The notes beneath the pieces are model-generated. The model was not told where the DNA came from. It made no database searches and saw nothing but the letters and a program-made list of their open reading frames with translations. Positions 41,909 through 51,144 of a DNA stretch of 64,000 nt are shown one piece after another; positions within the stretch are counted from its first letter, which is position 1; the number at the start of each line of letters is the position of its first letter. The stretch is from Hufsiella arboris. GTDB taxonomy: Bacteria; Bacteroidota; Bacteroidia; Sphingobacteriales; Sphingobacteriaceae. The position numbers were made by a program, and so were the translations under genes. The stretch lies in assembly GCF_009834875.1 (NCBI RefSeq), contig NZ_WVHT01000001.1, forward strand, positions 682,001-746,000, read 5' to 3'.

Positions 41909-42949
41909 ATGACACATATTGTCAGTTCTACACTAAGCCTTTCGGTTGCCGGCCCGTATTTAAAGAATGAACAGGCAGAACATGGCCCGGAAGAAAAGGA
42001 AATTCCTGTAATCGTGCAGGCCATTTGCACGGCGGCAAAAAACATCAGCGATACGCTGAGGCGGGGAGATTTTACCGGTGCAGGTCGCAATACGTGTAAC
42101 AGTTCGGGAGAAATTCAGCATGCTTTGGATATATACGCCAACGAACAATTTATCGCCTCACTAACAAACTGCGGCGAATGTGCCGCCCTGGTATCGGAAG
42201 AGTGCGACGATATACTCGTGTTAAATCCCGGAGGCCAGTACCTTGCGGCAATCGACCCGCTCGATGGATCTTCCAATACCGGCGTCAACATGTCACTTGG
42301 GAGTATTTTCTCGATCTACCGGAATAATATCGGCGAAACACCGGTGCCGGGCAGTCTTTCCGATAGCACAGGGCAGCTTGCCGCGGGCTACATTTTATAC
42401 GGCCCGGCGACCGTTCTGGTTTATACCACCGGCGATGGACTGAACGGCTTTACACTTGACCCGGCAAGCGGCAATTTTCTCTTGTCTCATCCTGGCATAC
42501 ATATACCTGCCAGTGGTTACTCGTACTCGGTTAACGAGGGCAATTACAGCTTATTTCCTTCCGGGGTAAAAGATTTTATTCGCCACTGCCGGCCGGGTAA
42601 GGCCGCCTGCTCCGCCCGATACAGCAGTCGCTATACCGGGACCATGGTGGCCGATATACACCGTATTTTATTTCATGGCGGCATCTTTATATATCCCGCT
42701 CTTTTGCCAGCCTTCCCGGAAGGCAAGCTTCGTTTACTTTATGAGTGCCGGCCTATGGCTTTCATCATCGAGCAGGCAGGTGGAAAAGCGTCCGACGGTT
42801 ACCGGCGGCTAATGGATATTGAAGCATGCCGTCTTCACCAGCGTACTCCTGTTTTTATCGGCTCGCCGATACTCGTATCGCTGGCAGAAAGCCTCATAGC
42901 TGGTGCACATCCGCATTCAAAACAATCGCTAAGCAATTATAAACTATGA
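41909..42949 (+). CDS. fbp: Fructose-1,6-bisphosphatase class I
   Basis: 346 aa. Key motifs: metal-site Glu in ALVSEECDD, DPLDGSSNTG, the substrate-contact SSRYTGTMVADIHR and KLRLLYECRPMAFIIEQAGGKASDG. Removes the 1-phosphate of fructose-1,6-bisphosphate in gluconeogenesis. Its TGA overlaps the ATG of pckA, making a gluconeogenic operon. Divergent from the SigA-like gene. Confidence 0.96.
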   Translation: MTHIVSSTLSLSVAGPYLKNEQAEHGPEEKEIPVIVQAICTAAKNISDTLRRGDFTGAGRNTCNSSGEIQHALDIYANEQFIASLTNCGECAALVSEECDDILVLNPGGQYLAAIDPLDGSSNTGVNMSLGSIFSIYRNNIGETPVPGSLSDSTGQLAAGYILYGPATVLVYTTGDGLNGFTLDPASGNFLLSHPGIHIPASGYSYSVNEGNYSLFPSGVKDFIRHCRPGKAACSARYSSRYTGTMVADIHRILFHGGIFIYPALLPAFPEGKLRLLYECRPMAFIIEQAGGKASDGYRRLMDIEACRLHQRTPVFIGSPILVSLAESLIAGAHPHSKQSLSNYKL

Positions 42950-44496
42950 AGACGACAACAATAAGCCCGGGTGTTCTGCCTGGCTTTAACGAACCGCAAA
43001 AATGTTATTTCCAGCTGCCGCCTGCAGATCTTGTGAAATTGGCTTTACTAAAAAACGAAGGAACTACCAGCAGCTCCGGCGCACTCGTAATCAACACGGG
43101 AATATTTACCGGGCGCTCGCCGAAAGACCGTTACATCGTTCATGACGAACTAAGCTCCGGCCCGGTAAACTGGGGTGAGATTAATATTCCGTTCGAGGAG
43201 AATGCATTTGACCGGCTGCACCGGAAAATGACCGCCTATTTATCAGGGAAAGCATTTTTTGTACGAAATGCTTTTGCCGGCTACAACGAAGACAGCCGGA
43301 TTTCGCTTCGCATCATTACCGAGCAGGCCAGCCAGGATCTCTTTGCCTATAACCTGTTCATAAGGCCGGAACAGTCGCAACATGTTGAGCCGGAATGGAC
43401 GGTCATTGCCGCTCCGGGTTTCCGGGCCGATCCTGCCGTCGAGCAAACGCGGCAGCCTAACTTTTCGATCATCAGCTTCAGCCGGAAGACGATCCTGATC
43501 GGCGGCACCGCCTATACCGGCGAGATAAAGAAAGCCGTTTTTTCCGTGCTGAATTTTCTTCTTCCGCAAAAGGGAATCCTGCCGATGCATTGTGCGGCCA
43601 ACCGCGGCAAGAATGGAGATGCCGCGATCTTCTTCGGACTATCCGGTACGGGGAAAACAACCCTATCCGCCGACCCGGCGCGTATGCTTATCGGCGACGA
43701 CGAACACGGCTGGGACGATTCTTCAGTGTTTAATTTCGAAGGAGGATGCTATGCAAAAACGGTAAACCTTTGCAAAGAAAATGAGCCACAGATCTACCGG
43801 GCAATACGGCAAGGTTCCTTACTGGAAAATACGGCTTTTTTCCCGGGATCGGACAAAGTGAATTACCGTAACACCTGCAAAACCGAAAACACACGTGTTT
43901 CCTACCCGCTTGATTACATTGAAAACGCGCTGACACCTCCCGTTGGGCCTCCTCCGGAAAACATCTTTTTTCTTACTGCGGACGCATTCGGCGTACTTCC
44001 ACCCGTTGCCAGGCTTACGCAGCAGCAGGCGATCTATTACTTTACCCTGGGTTATACCGCTAAGGTTGCCGGAACGGAGTTTGGAATAAACGAGCCCCAG
44101 GCAACATTCTCAGCATGCTTCGGCAAAGCATTCATGCCGCTGCATCCCTCGGTTTATGCAAGGTTATTGAATGATAAGATCGAAAAATATAAACCCAGCA
44201 TCTGGCTGATAAATACCGGCTGGTGCGGCGGGGCGTATGGCACCGGTAGCCGGATCAAGCTGGAATACACCCGCGCGATATTGCAGGCAATATTTACCGG
44301 CGAACTGAAAAAAGCAAGATATGAGCAGCTGCCCGTTTTCAACCTGATGATACCGAAAAGCTGTCCGGGAATACCGGCAAGCCTGCTGAACCCGGCCGAT
44401 ACCTGGGCTGATAAAGATGCCTACTACCCGGCGGCGTTCAAACTGGCGGAGATGTTTACGAGGCAAATGGATGAGTTACTGGCAACAATCGCCTGA
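42946..44496 (+). CDS. pckA: Phosphoenolpyruvate carboxykinase (ATP)
   Basis: 516 aa. Signature motifs: GIFTGRSPKDRYIV, PMHCAANRGKNGDAAIFFGLSGTGKTTLS with the P-loop (GLSGTGKTT), IGDDEHGWDDSSVFNFEGGCYAKTVNL and NTGWCGGAYGTGSRIKL. ATP-type by length and these motifs. Converts oxaloacetate to PEP in gluconeogenesis. Start overlaps the fbp stop as ATGA, showing coupling; fbp-pckA is therefore co-regulated, possibly by the adjacent SigA paralogue or the Lrp regulator. Confidence 0.97.
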   Translation: MKTTTISPGVLPGFNEPQKCYFQLPPADLVKLALLKNEGTTSSSGALVINTGIFTGRSPKDRYIVHDELSSGPVNWGEINIPFEENAFDRLHRKMTAYLSGKAFFVRNAFAGYNEDSRISLRIITEQASQDLFAYNLFIRPEQSQHVEPEWTVIAAPGFRADPAVEQTRQPNFSIISFSRKTILIGGTAYTGEIKKAVFSVLNFLLPQKGILPMHCAANRGKNGDAAIFFGLSGTGKTTLSADPARMLIGDDEHGWDDSSVFNFEGGCYAKTVNLCKENEPQIYRAIRQGSLLENTAFFPGSDKVNYRNTCKTENTRVSYPLDYIENALTPPVGPPPENIFFLTADAFGVLPPVARLTQQQAIYYFTLGYTAKVAGTEFGINEPQATFSACFGKAFMPLHPSVYARLLNDKIEKYKPSIWLINTGWCGGAYGTGSRIKLEYTRAILQAIFTGELKKARYEQLPVFNLMIPKSCPGIPASLLNPADTWADKDAYYPAAFKLAEMFTRQMDELLATIA

Positions 44497-44552
44497 GGGA
44501 AAGTTTGCCATATACCATTTTTTCAGAGAACCAGCATTCATAAATAGTTCAA

Positions 44553-45035
44553 TTAAACCGCGGCGCTTTCCCGATGCAGGGGAATCGCCGTTTCCATCTT
44601 CGATTCTTTCATCACGAAACTGCTCTCAACATGAGCAATGGCTCCCGAGCTGAATATTTTATCCATCAGGAACTGGTGATAAGCAGCAAGATCGCATGCC
44701 GCTACCTTTAAGATAAAATCATAGGTGCCCGATATATGGTAGCATTCCATCACTTCCTCGTAGGTTGTAATGGTCGACTCAAAGCACTGCATACCCTCTT
44801 TGGAATGATCTTTCAGCTGCACATTGGTAAAGGCGATAAGCTGGCGGTTCAGCTGTTTATTGTCGAGGATAGCCACATATCGTTTAATGACGCCATGCTG
44901 CTCCATCCGCTTGATACGCTCGTAAATGGCCGTGATCGACTTATGAACTTTAGCGCCAATTTCCTTGCTGGTTTGACGGGCATCCTGCTGAAGTAAAGTA
45001 AGTATCTTCAGATCAAGAGAATCTAATGATATCAT
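44553..45035 (-). CDS. Lrp/AsnC-family transcription regulator
   Basis: 160 aa. N-terminal winged HTH (LDSLDLKILTLLQQDARQTSKEIGAKVHKSITAIYERIKRMEQHGVIKRYVA, landmark SITAIYERIKRME) and C-terminal RAM domain (VMECYHISGTYDFILKVAACDLAAYHQFLMDKI). Binds an amino acid or related effector. It is convergent with pckA, 56 bases away. Confidence 0.95.
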   Translation of the reverse strand: MISLDSLDLKILTLLQQDARQTSKEIGAKVHKSITAIYERIKRMEQHGVIKRYVAILDNKQLNRQLIAFTNVQLKDHSKEGMQCFESTITTYEEVMECYHISGTYDFILKVAACDLAAYHQFLMDKIFSSGAIAHVESSFVMKESKMETAIPLHRESAAV

Positions 45036-45184
45036 AGGGGTTCAGAAATATAACTGGTTATTAGGGGTTTAAGTTAGCTATTTTCTCTGGAATTGTGAAT
45101 GCATATGAAAGGTTCTCCGAAAAATTATGATCGAATCTCGCCCTGAATGTTTGCTAATTAATTTAGCATTTTTATATTTGCTTT

Positions 45185-45634
45185 ATGACGAATCTTCTTA
45201 CGCCGGCAGAAAAACTCAGGATAATATCGAAATTCATCGGCCAGAAAATCTGGGTAAGAAGTTTACAGGGTCATCTGCACAACAGGGAGCCGGAGCACCA
45301 GTTCGGCATCCTGATGGGCGTCAAGAGTAATGCCGTGCAAGTCGCAATAGGCAAGCAGCTTACCTGGATGCACCTGGATGAACTTCCTTACTATGAGCTG
45401 AAGCTTTTGCTTAAGCCCTTGTCTAAATTAACCCCTGAGATCATGAAAACCGCCAATGAGCTGCCGGTCACAGTTTTCATTACGCAATACTATACCAACC
45501 TTGGCTTTGACATGCCGGTATTTCTTGCGCCCGAACACCCCGGCAATTGTAAATATGTTCATGAGCTCGGATTAGCTGATTACCGTTCGGAGGATGAGAT
45601 TATCGAAATGGAGACAAGTGTGGTATTGCGATAA
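45185..45634 (+). CDS. Conserved-looking protein of unknown function
   Basis: 149 aa, cytosolic, no recognisable domain. It begins MTNLLTPAEKLRIISKFIGQKIWVRS and has strands around GILMGVKSNAVQVAIGKQLTWMHLDEL, so an OB- or beta-barrel-like N-terminal part is conceivable. No operon partner. Confidence 0.65.
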   Translation: MTNLLTPAEKLRIISKFIGQKIWVRSLQGHLHNREPEHQFGILMGVKSNAVQVAIGKQLTWMHLDELPYYELKLLLKPLSKLTPEIMKTANELPVTVFITQYYTNLGFDMPVFLAPEHPGNCKYVHELGLADYRSEDEIIEMETSVVLR

Positions 45635-45737
45635 ATTTTAAAACCTGACACACCTTAACTTAACCTTACATAGCTGACGCGACGAATTAGATGGATGTCA
45701 TTTATAACAAAATTGAAAAGAAATAGAGCTAAATTCG

Positions 45738-46271
45738 TTAAAGCAAGGTTCGAAGACTAAATATGAAGTCGCCGATAGACGGAACATATAAGCTATCGTG
45801 ATTATTGGGGACGACTATATCATTCAATTTATAGGAATATGGATTTTCTATATGCATAAATCCTGGAGAATATTCGGCTACTAACATTTCGATGTCGTTT
45901 TTGATATCTGCGATTTCTTGATGCGTCAAGCTTCCGGGATCTACGAGAACCAGATTGTAACAATTAACAATCACGCTCAGCTGTAATAAAAAATAAGCAA
46001 ATTTTTTTTTCTCGAATACTATGGACACCCTGTACGATGGTTCATTACCTATCAAAAGTGTATTTTCTATTAAAGAAATTCCAAAGAATTTGATCAACAA
46101 CTGTCCTTTAAACCGTAGCCATGATTCTTGGTTAGATTCATGATATTGACAAACTTCCGTTAATTTTTTTAGTGATTTATTCCCCGGATATATTTCGAAA
46201 TCATATTCCTGAATATCAGGGTAGTATTCACGAATTACATCAATTATTTGATCAATTATTTGTTGAGTCAT
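45738..46271 (-). CDS. Cytosolic partner of the second Gly-hinge lipoprotein, unknown function
   Basis: 177 aa without signal peptide or membrane segment. N-terminal helix TQQIIDQIIDVIREYYPDIQEYDFEIYP, then alpha/beta. It begins 14 bases after the lipoprotein stop. Position, size, solubility and AT-rich composition would suit an immunity-type partner, but no immunity family is recognised, so this is inference from context only. Confidence 0.65.
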   Translation of the reverse strand: MTQQIIDQIIDVIREYYPDIQEYDFEIYPGNKSLKKLTEVCQYHESNQESWLRFKGQLLIKFFGISLIENTLLIGNEPSYRVSIVFEKKKFAYFLLQLSVIVNCYNLVLVDPGSLTHQEIADIKNDIEMLVAEYSPGFMHIENPYSYKLNDIVVPNNHDSLYVPSIGDFIFSLRTLL

Positions 46272-46285
46272 TTATTCGTGAATTG

Positions 46286-47479
46286 TTATGGACAATCGTT
46301 GGGCCCTATATAGACAGCATTTACACCATCAGCTACAGTTAATGTATTCAAAGAGCCAACGGTTGCGGCATTTACGCCCAAATTTCTATTTATGTTTGTT
46401 TGTGCAAAGCTCATTAGGTCTTTTTTAATTTGAACTTGGGCGGCTATTCTGGTCATACTAGAATAGCCGCCTGCAGTAATCTTTTCTGCGACAACTTGCT
46501 CTGCATAATTCCAGGCATTTGTGATCAGCCTCCTTGGGTTATAAACATCCTGAGTGCCATTTTTAATCTTAAAGGGAAGACCAACCTCGAAAGAGAAGTT
46601 CACTTCATAATCGACAATTGTGCCTTTTTGAGTTCCACCGCCCAGTACTCCTACGAATATATACCGATAATTTGTCACATAAGCCGCCTGCCAATTGGAA
46701 GCGGTCGCTTTCAAATTAAAAGACGAAGCGCACAACAGGACGTTGGATGACAAGTTTGAGCTAATGTTCGACCTTGGATTTCCGCTACTGCCGCCTCCAG
46801 AGCTCGATCCACCGCCAGGCAAATCACCGCCGGCCGGAGGATCACAATCTGAAAAAAGCAGATCTTCTGTTACAAGGCCTGACGGATAGTAGGTAACCCA
46901 ATACCAATCTCTACAAACGCTAACTGTATTTATATTGGAAGTTGACCATCCAACGGATGTTGCCACGGGTGCTGTAAACAAACCATTTCTAATGCATTCA
47001 TTCAGAACATTTTTTCCTGCTAAATTATAATAAGCCAGATAGCCGTCTACTCCAGATATACTATCTACCACCTTATTACCTAACGAATGAATGTAAGCAT
47101 TGGCAATTGCTAGGTCAACTTTTTTTGATTCAGTTATATCTTTACTTATAAAATTGTTAATATAAATAGTTCTAATGCCAGAACGATTTAATAATACGAT
47201 ACGTTTGTGCTCAACACCGATAAAGGGTGACCGCAAAGAACCTGATACGTTTATGACGACCAGATATGAAAATTTATCTATATCTATTTGTCTAGACTGG
47301 CTCTTGTCGATGTGCAATGAAATGTCTGACTTCGATATGCTAGAATCGATAAAACTTATATCTTTTTGATTTATCTGCTTACTTGCAACGTATTTATTGA
47401 AGCTCTTTTCCTTTTTGCAATAAAACTGAGATGTTAAAATAACACTTAGTATAAAAAAAGCTAAATAATTTCTTTTCAT
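46286..47479 (-). CDS. Lipoprotein with Gly/Ser hinge and unrecognised C-terminal domain
   Basis: 397 aa. Lipoprotein signal with Cys in LTSQFYCKKEKS. Residues ~30-205 follow the plan of the protein at 35511-37037 (strand FSYLVVINVSGS matches SYLMIYEGKDH in place, and VSVCRDWYWVTYYPSG...LFSDCDPP parallels VTWYSC...WYCSTLYSETICEDD). The hinge is GGDLPGGGSSSGGGSSGNP. The C-terminal ~160 residues contain repeated Gly-rich strands (YRYIFVGVLGGGTQKGTIVDYEV) and no HExxH, so it differs from its counterpart. Paired with the downstream cytosolic gene. Confidence 0.72.
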   Translation of the reverse strand: MKRNYLAFFILSVILTSQFYCKKEKSFNKYVASKQINQKDISFIDSSISKSDISLHIDKSQSRQIDIDKFSYLVVINVSGSLRSPFIGVEHKRIVLLNRSGIRTIYINNFISKDITESKKVDLAIANAYIHSLGNKVVDSISGVDGYLAYYNLAGKNVLNECIRNGLFTAPVATSVGWSTSNINTVSVCRDWYWVTYYPSGLVTEDLLFSDCDPPAGGDLPGGGSSSGGGSSGNPRSNISSNLSSNVLLCASSFNLKATASNWQAAYVTNYRYIFVGVLGGGTQKGTIVDYEVNFSFEVGLPFKIKNGTQDVYNPRRLITNAWNYAEQVVAEKITAGGYSSMTRIAAQVQIKKDLMSFAQTNINRNLGVNAATVGSLNTLTVADGVNAVYIGPNDCP

Positions 47480-47758
47480 ATCTGTTTTAAGAATTTAAAA
47501 TTGTCACTTTAACTAAATGAGTGGGTTGTTTTTATTTCTAATTTTCGGAATAAAACTTTCTCGAAATGAAATTCAAATGCAAACAGACATATTTCGCCAC
47601 ATAATTGTAAAAAGATCTTAGTTATTACTTTTTTTTGCCCAAAATTGAATTGTAATTTCAATTAATTCATCTCAATTTTTGAACGTTTTCTTTGAAAAAT
47701 CCTATAGAATTATACAAAATTCAAACAGAGGCGGAAAATTGCAACAATTTGTTATGTT

Positions 47759-47986
47759 CTATTTCAAAATATACCTGTTAAGCAGCTTAGAAAAGTGAAT
47801 GCGATGTCCGACTGTTCTAAGCTTTCCAATCATCCTTTTTGCCGTCCCCGGGCTGCAACCAAACACCTCCGCCAATTGCGACGGCGATTGCGCCCGTCCT
47901 TTGCGTACAAGATCGAGCAGGTAATCCAGTTTTCTTCCGGTTTGGTAACTCATGGAGTTAGATAAGGCGGCTAAATTACGTTGCAT
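47759..47986 (-). CDS. Small HTH-domain protein
   Basis: 75 aa with a winged-HTH-like core (KLDYLLDLVRKGRAQSPSQLAEVFGCSPGTAKRMIGKLRTVGHRI, landmark SPSQLAEVFGCSPGTAKRMI), similar to HTH_11/DeoR-type domains. No other domain. A Met at residue 12 is an alternative start. Confidence 0.7.
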   Translation of the reverse strand: MQRNLAALSNSMSYQTGRKLDYLLDLVRKGRAQSPSQLAEVFGCSPGTAKRMIGKLRTVGHRIHFSKLLNRYILK

Positions 47987-48124
47987 CGTCTAATCACACT
48001 AAAACCTGTGTTGGTAATTTACAACCACAGGTTTTGGTAAACGTCCCTATACTATCCCGAATTTTAGCCCGGTCATGATAGCCAAATGACTTGATGAAAT
48101 CCTGAACTATCAACCTGAATTCAC

Positions 48125-48412
48125 ATGTATCTGTTAAAAAAACTGATCATCGCCGTAGTCAGAATTGACACGACACTCTGCCAGATCCACAATTTGCTGA
48201 TTGTATACCAGCAACAGCAATTATCACACTTGCCGGTCGGGGACGTGTGGTACGACAAACAGGATGTCATGCAAAAGCTGCACATCAGCGAAAGCACGTT
48301 GCTTCGGCTACGCAGGCAAGGCAAGCTGCCTTATTTTCGCATAAAGGGTAAGATCTATTATCGCCCTGCAGACTTAGACGAATTGCTGGACAAAGGAGCT
48401 TCGATTGTATAA
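48125..48412 (+). CDS. Excisionase-like (HTH_17, MerR-type) DNA-binding protein
   Basis: 95 aa. The C-terminal half is a helix-turn-helix of the excisionase type: YDKQDVMQKLHISESTLLRLRRQGKLPYFRIKGKIYYRPADLDELLD. In Bacteroidota such proteins are typical of mobile elements or plasmid-derived islands. No integrase or relaxase is visible in the window. Confidence 0.78.
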   Translation: MYLLKKLIIAVVRIDTTLCQIHNLLIVYQQQQLSHLPVGDVWYDKQDVMQKLHISESTLLRLRRQGKLPYFRIKGKIYYRPADLDELLDKGASIV

Positions 48413-48436
48413 TTTATCATCTCACTTTTATTGGGC

Positions 48437-48547
48437 CTGAAAGGGGTCTGAAAGGGGTCTTGCTCGCCCCTTACTGGGCGTTTGTTTGGCGGAAACACTG
48501 TTCGAGCCGAAGCAGAAGCGAAGGAGAACCAAAGAAGAACCAAAGAA
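48437..48547. repeat. Two tandem duplications of 11 bp
   Basis: CTGAAAGGGGT is repeated back to back at 48437-48447 and 48448-48458, and GAACCAAAGAA at 48526-48536 and 48537-48547. The rest of the 584-base gap (48413-48996) shows no gene I can support; the short plus-strand frame at 48662 is doubtful. Confidence 0.6.
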
Positions 48548-48996
48548 CCGCCGAAGAAAATGTGTACTGTCTCGTCCTGAAAAACTATATGTTTAGTCGG
48601 AATTTATTTCTTGCTTTATTAAAAAGCCTTCCGCATTTTAGTGATCTTGTAATCAGTTGAATTGAAGAAAGTTATTCCTATCAGGTTTGATGGTTATATG
48701 CAGTCCGCGATGCTCTGCCGCATTGACAAAGCCGCGGCCGACCGAACTTCCCGGCTTTTAAAACCAAAACAAAAGATCGCCTCCGAATGCCAGCGCATAA
48801 CTAGTGAAGCGACCAGCGACTATAAGCCTTTGTACTGCAGGATGCTGAGTGTAAGCGGGTGAGCATTCATAAGCCGGACTTTGAATTCGTTCATTCAAAA
48901 TTGGCCGGGCAAACGCCGGTATCCTACTCAAAGCATAAGTATTTTACTTATCTTCATCACTGTTTTACTCGCCGCTAAATCGCATATATTTGAACT

Positions 48997-49383
48997 ATGG
49001 AAACAACAGCTAAACCTCATATCGGAAGAAAGATCAGTCGCATCCGTGAACTGCGCGGGATGAAACAGGATTACCTGGCAACGGAGCTTGGCGTAAGTCA
49101 GCAGACGGTGTCGAGGATTGAGGCAAGTGAGACGGTTGAGGAGGATATGCTGAAGAAGATTGCAGATGTGTTGGGGGTTTCCGCTGAAGCTATCCATAAT
49201 TTCAGTGAAGAAGTTTTGATTTTTCATATCCAAAATATGCACGATCAGTCGACTGCCTATCAATACAACTATCAATGTGAGTTTAATCCAATTAGTAAAG
49301 TTGTTGAGCTTTATGAGCGGCTGGTGCAGGCGGAAAAGGATAAAGTGGGGTATTTGGAGAAGTTGCTAGAAGATAGAAAATAA
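48997..49383 (+). CDS. XRE-family regulator with C-terminal helix
   Basis: 128 aa. Residues 8-65 are an XRE HTH (IGRKISRIRELRGMKQDYLATELGVSQQTVSRIEASETVEEDML, landmark GVSQQTVSRIEAS). The rest is acidic and ends in a heptad-like helix (VVELYERLVQAEKDKVGYLEKLLEDRK). Same layout, HTH then coiled coil, as the protein at 32705-33100. Confidence 0.88.
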   Translation: METTAKPHIGRKISRIRELRGMKQDYLATELGVSQQTVSRIEASETVEEDMLKKIADVLGVSAEAIHNFSEEVLIFHIQNMHDQSTAYQYNYQCEFNPISKVVELYERLVQAEKDKVGYLEKLLEDRK

Positions 49384-49641
49384 ATCGTTTGCGAAAATAA
49401 ATTAATCAATGGAGTTTTTATACATCAGGTGGGAATTCCCTTATTTATATCGCTAGGAGTGAATACAAATTTTTCAATAACACACAAGCAATAGAGTATA
49501 TAGTACAATAAAGCAACCAATCCTGAAATCGTTCAGCATTTAGACGAAAGCGAATCATATAAATTATATTAAGTATTTTCTAAGCTATTCCGGTAATAAT
49601 AGTCCATATTTCATTACCGATTAAAACCTTACCAATATCCT

Positions 49642-51132
49642 ATGTCGAAAACCACTCAAATAGATGTCAAGGATTTAAAACTTGATTTAAAAAATTTTAG
49701 AACCATCCCGCAAAAGGATGAAACTGATGCAGTTAATGCAATGATTATGATAAGCCCCGATCGTTTTTGGGCACTGATGTTGAGTTTAATTGAAGATGGG
49801 TATATACCGACCGAAAATATAATTGCAATCAAATCTGCCACTGAACAGAAGGAGATTACTGTCAAAGAAGGAAACAGGCGCATAGCCGGTTTAAAACTAA
49901 TTCATGGGTATCTTAATGCGGGTTCATTTAATTTGCCAACTAATATTGCAACTAAAATTTCTACAATTTCTCAAGAATGGAAAAATGAAAATTCTCAAGT
50001 TCCATGTACAGTTTATGAAGAAACGGATAGTGGAAAGGTCGATAAAATTATCAATCTAACACACGGTAAAGGTGATAAAGCGAGTCGCGATAAATGGACT
50101 TCGGTTGCAACAGCCCGTCATAATCGTAATATGAACAAGGCTTCAGAACCTGGTCTTGACTTACTCGAAAAATATTTTTTAAGCGGTAAAAATATAACCT
50201 CTGATCAGAAAGATACATGGTCAGGTGATTACCCAATAACTGTTCTGGATGAAGCATTGAAAAAAATAGCGCCTCGTGTTGAGGAAGCAAATGCGGTTGA
50301 TGTTGCTAAAAAATATCCTGCTGTCAAATACAGGGACGCAGTAGAGAAGATACTTTCCAATATTGGTGTAGGCAATATTGGCTTTAAAGATGTAAGAAAT
50401 ACAGTTGAAGACTTTTGTGAGAAGTATGGATTGCCGTCATTACCACCAACGGCAGCTACTAATACAGCTGGCACTTCTTCTGGGACATCGTCTTCCAATA
50501 ACACTATAAATAACAGTAATACTGCTAATACTAATCAAAACACAGCAACAGGTACAAGAAGTTCTAATACAAATTCCAACAGTCAATCATCTTCAAATCA
50601 AACAAATGGTGGACAAACGGGAATCACTACATCTAACACAAATTCGACCACCAATAATTCAGCCGGAAAAGCTTACGCAATAAATGACCCCAAAGGCGTT
50701 ACCAAATTATTGAAAGGCTTTAGTCCTTCCGGTCTTAACAGACAAAAAGTGGTTACATTAAAAAACGAAGCGCTTAACCTCAAGCTTGATAAAAACCCAA
50801 TAGCTTTCTGTTTTTTATTACGGTCTATGTTTGAAATATCTGTAAAAGCTTATTTTACAGATCAAAGCTTTCCGACCACAAAGACAAATGGCAAGGATAA
50901 AACGCTAAAAGAAATGCTAAACGAGGCTAAAACCCATTTAACCAACAACGGACAAAACAGTACTCTGATTAAGGAACTGCATGGCGCAATAACGGAATTA
51001 AACAAGTCAGAGGGGATTTTATCTGTAACCTCGATGAATCAATTGGTTCATAACTCCACATTTTCAGTAACCGAATCGGATATTTGTACTTTATTCGTAC
51101 AGGTATTTCCATTATTAAAAGCTTTAAATTAA
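49642..51132 (+). CDS. ParB/Srx-like N-terminal domain protein with Asn/Thr/Ser linker and C-terminal helical domain
   Basis: 496 aa. Residues 1-110 have a ParB/sulfiredoxin-like domain, including the ParB-type ITVKEGNRRIAGLKLI strand-helix. Residues 110-270 are mixed. Residues ~275-350 are a Asn/Thr/Ser-only linker. The C-terminal ~140 residues are helical with LLRSMFEISVKAYFTDQ and VTSMNQLVHNSTFSVTESD, resembling HEPN- or Abi-type helical domains, though the catalytic R-x4-H pattern is not obvious. A D12 DNA methylase gene begins 12 bases after the stop, so they form one unit. No ParA is present; plasmid partition is unlikely. Confidence 0.75.
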   Translation: MSKTTQIDVKDLKLDLKNFRTIPQKDETDAVNAMIMISPDRFWALMLSLIEDGYIPTENIIAIKSATEQKEITVKEGNRRIAGLKLIHGYLNAGSFNLPTNIATKISTISQEWKNENSQVPCTVYEETDSGKVDKIINLTHGKGDKASRDKWTSVATARHNRNMNKASEPGLDLLEKYFLSGKNITSDQKDTWSGDYPITVLDEALKKIAPRVEEANAVDVAKKYPAVKYRDAVEKILSNIGVGNIGFKDVRNTVEDFCEKYGLPSLPPTAATNTAGTSSGTSSSNNTINNSNTANTNQNTATGTRSSNTNSNSQSSSNQTNGGQTGITTSNTNSTTNNSAGKAYAINDPKGVTKLLKGFSPSGLNRQKVVTLKNEALNLKLDKNPIAFCFLLRSMFEISVKAYFTDQSFPTTKTNGKDKTLKEMLNEAKTHLTNNGQNSTLIKELHGAITELNKSEGILSVTSMNQLVHNSTFSVTESDICTLFVQVFPLLKALN

Positions 51133-51144
51133 TCTGAATAATAA

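Noticed and set aside
48662-48862. 66-aa plus-strand frame with TTG start between two HTH genes
   Set aside because: Weak start, no family, no ribosome-binding sequence.
50455-50660. Asn/Thr/Ser-rich segment of the ParB-like gene as a tandem repeat locus
   Set aside because: Low-complexity protein linker without an exact repeat unit at DNA level.
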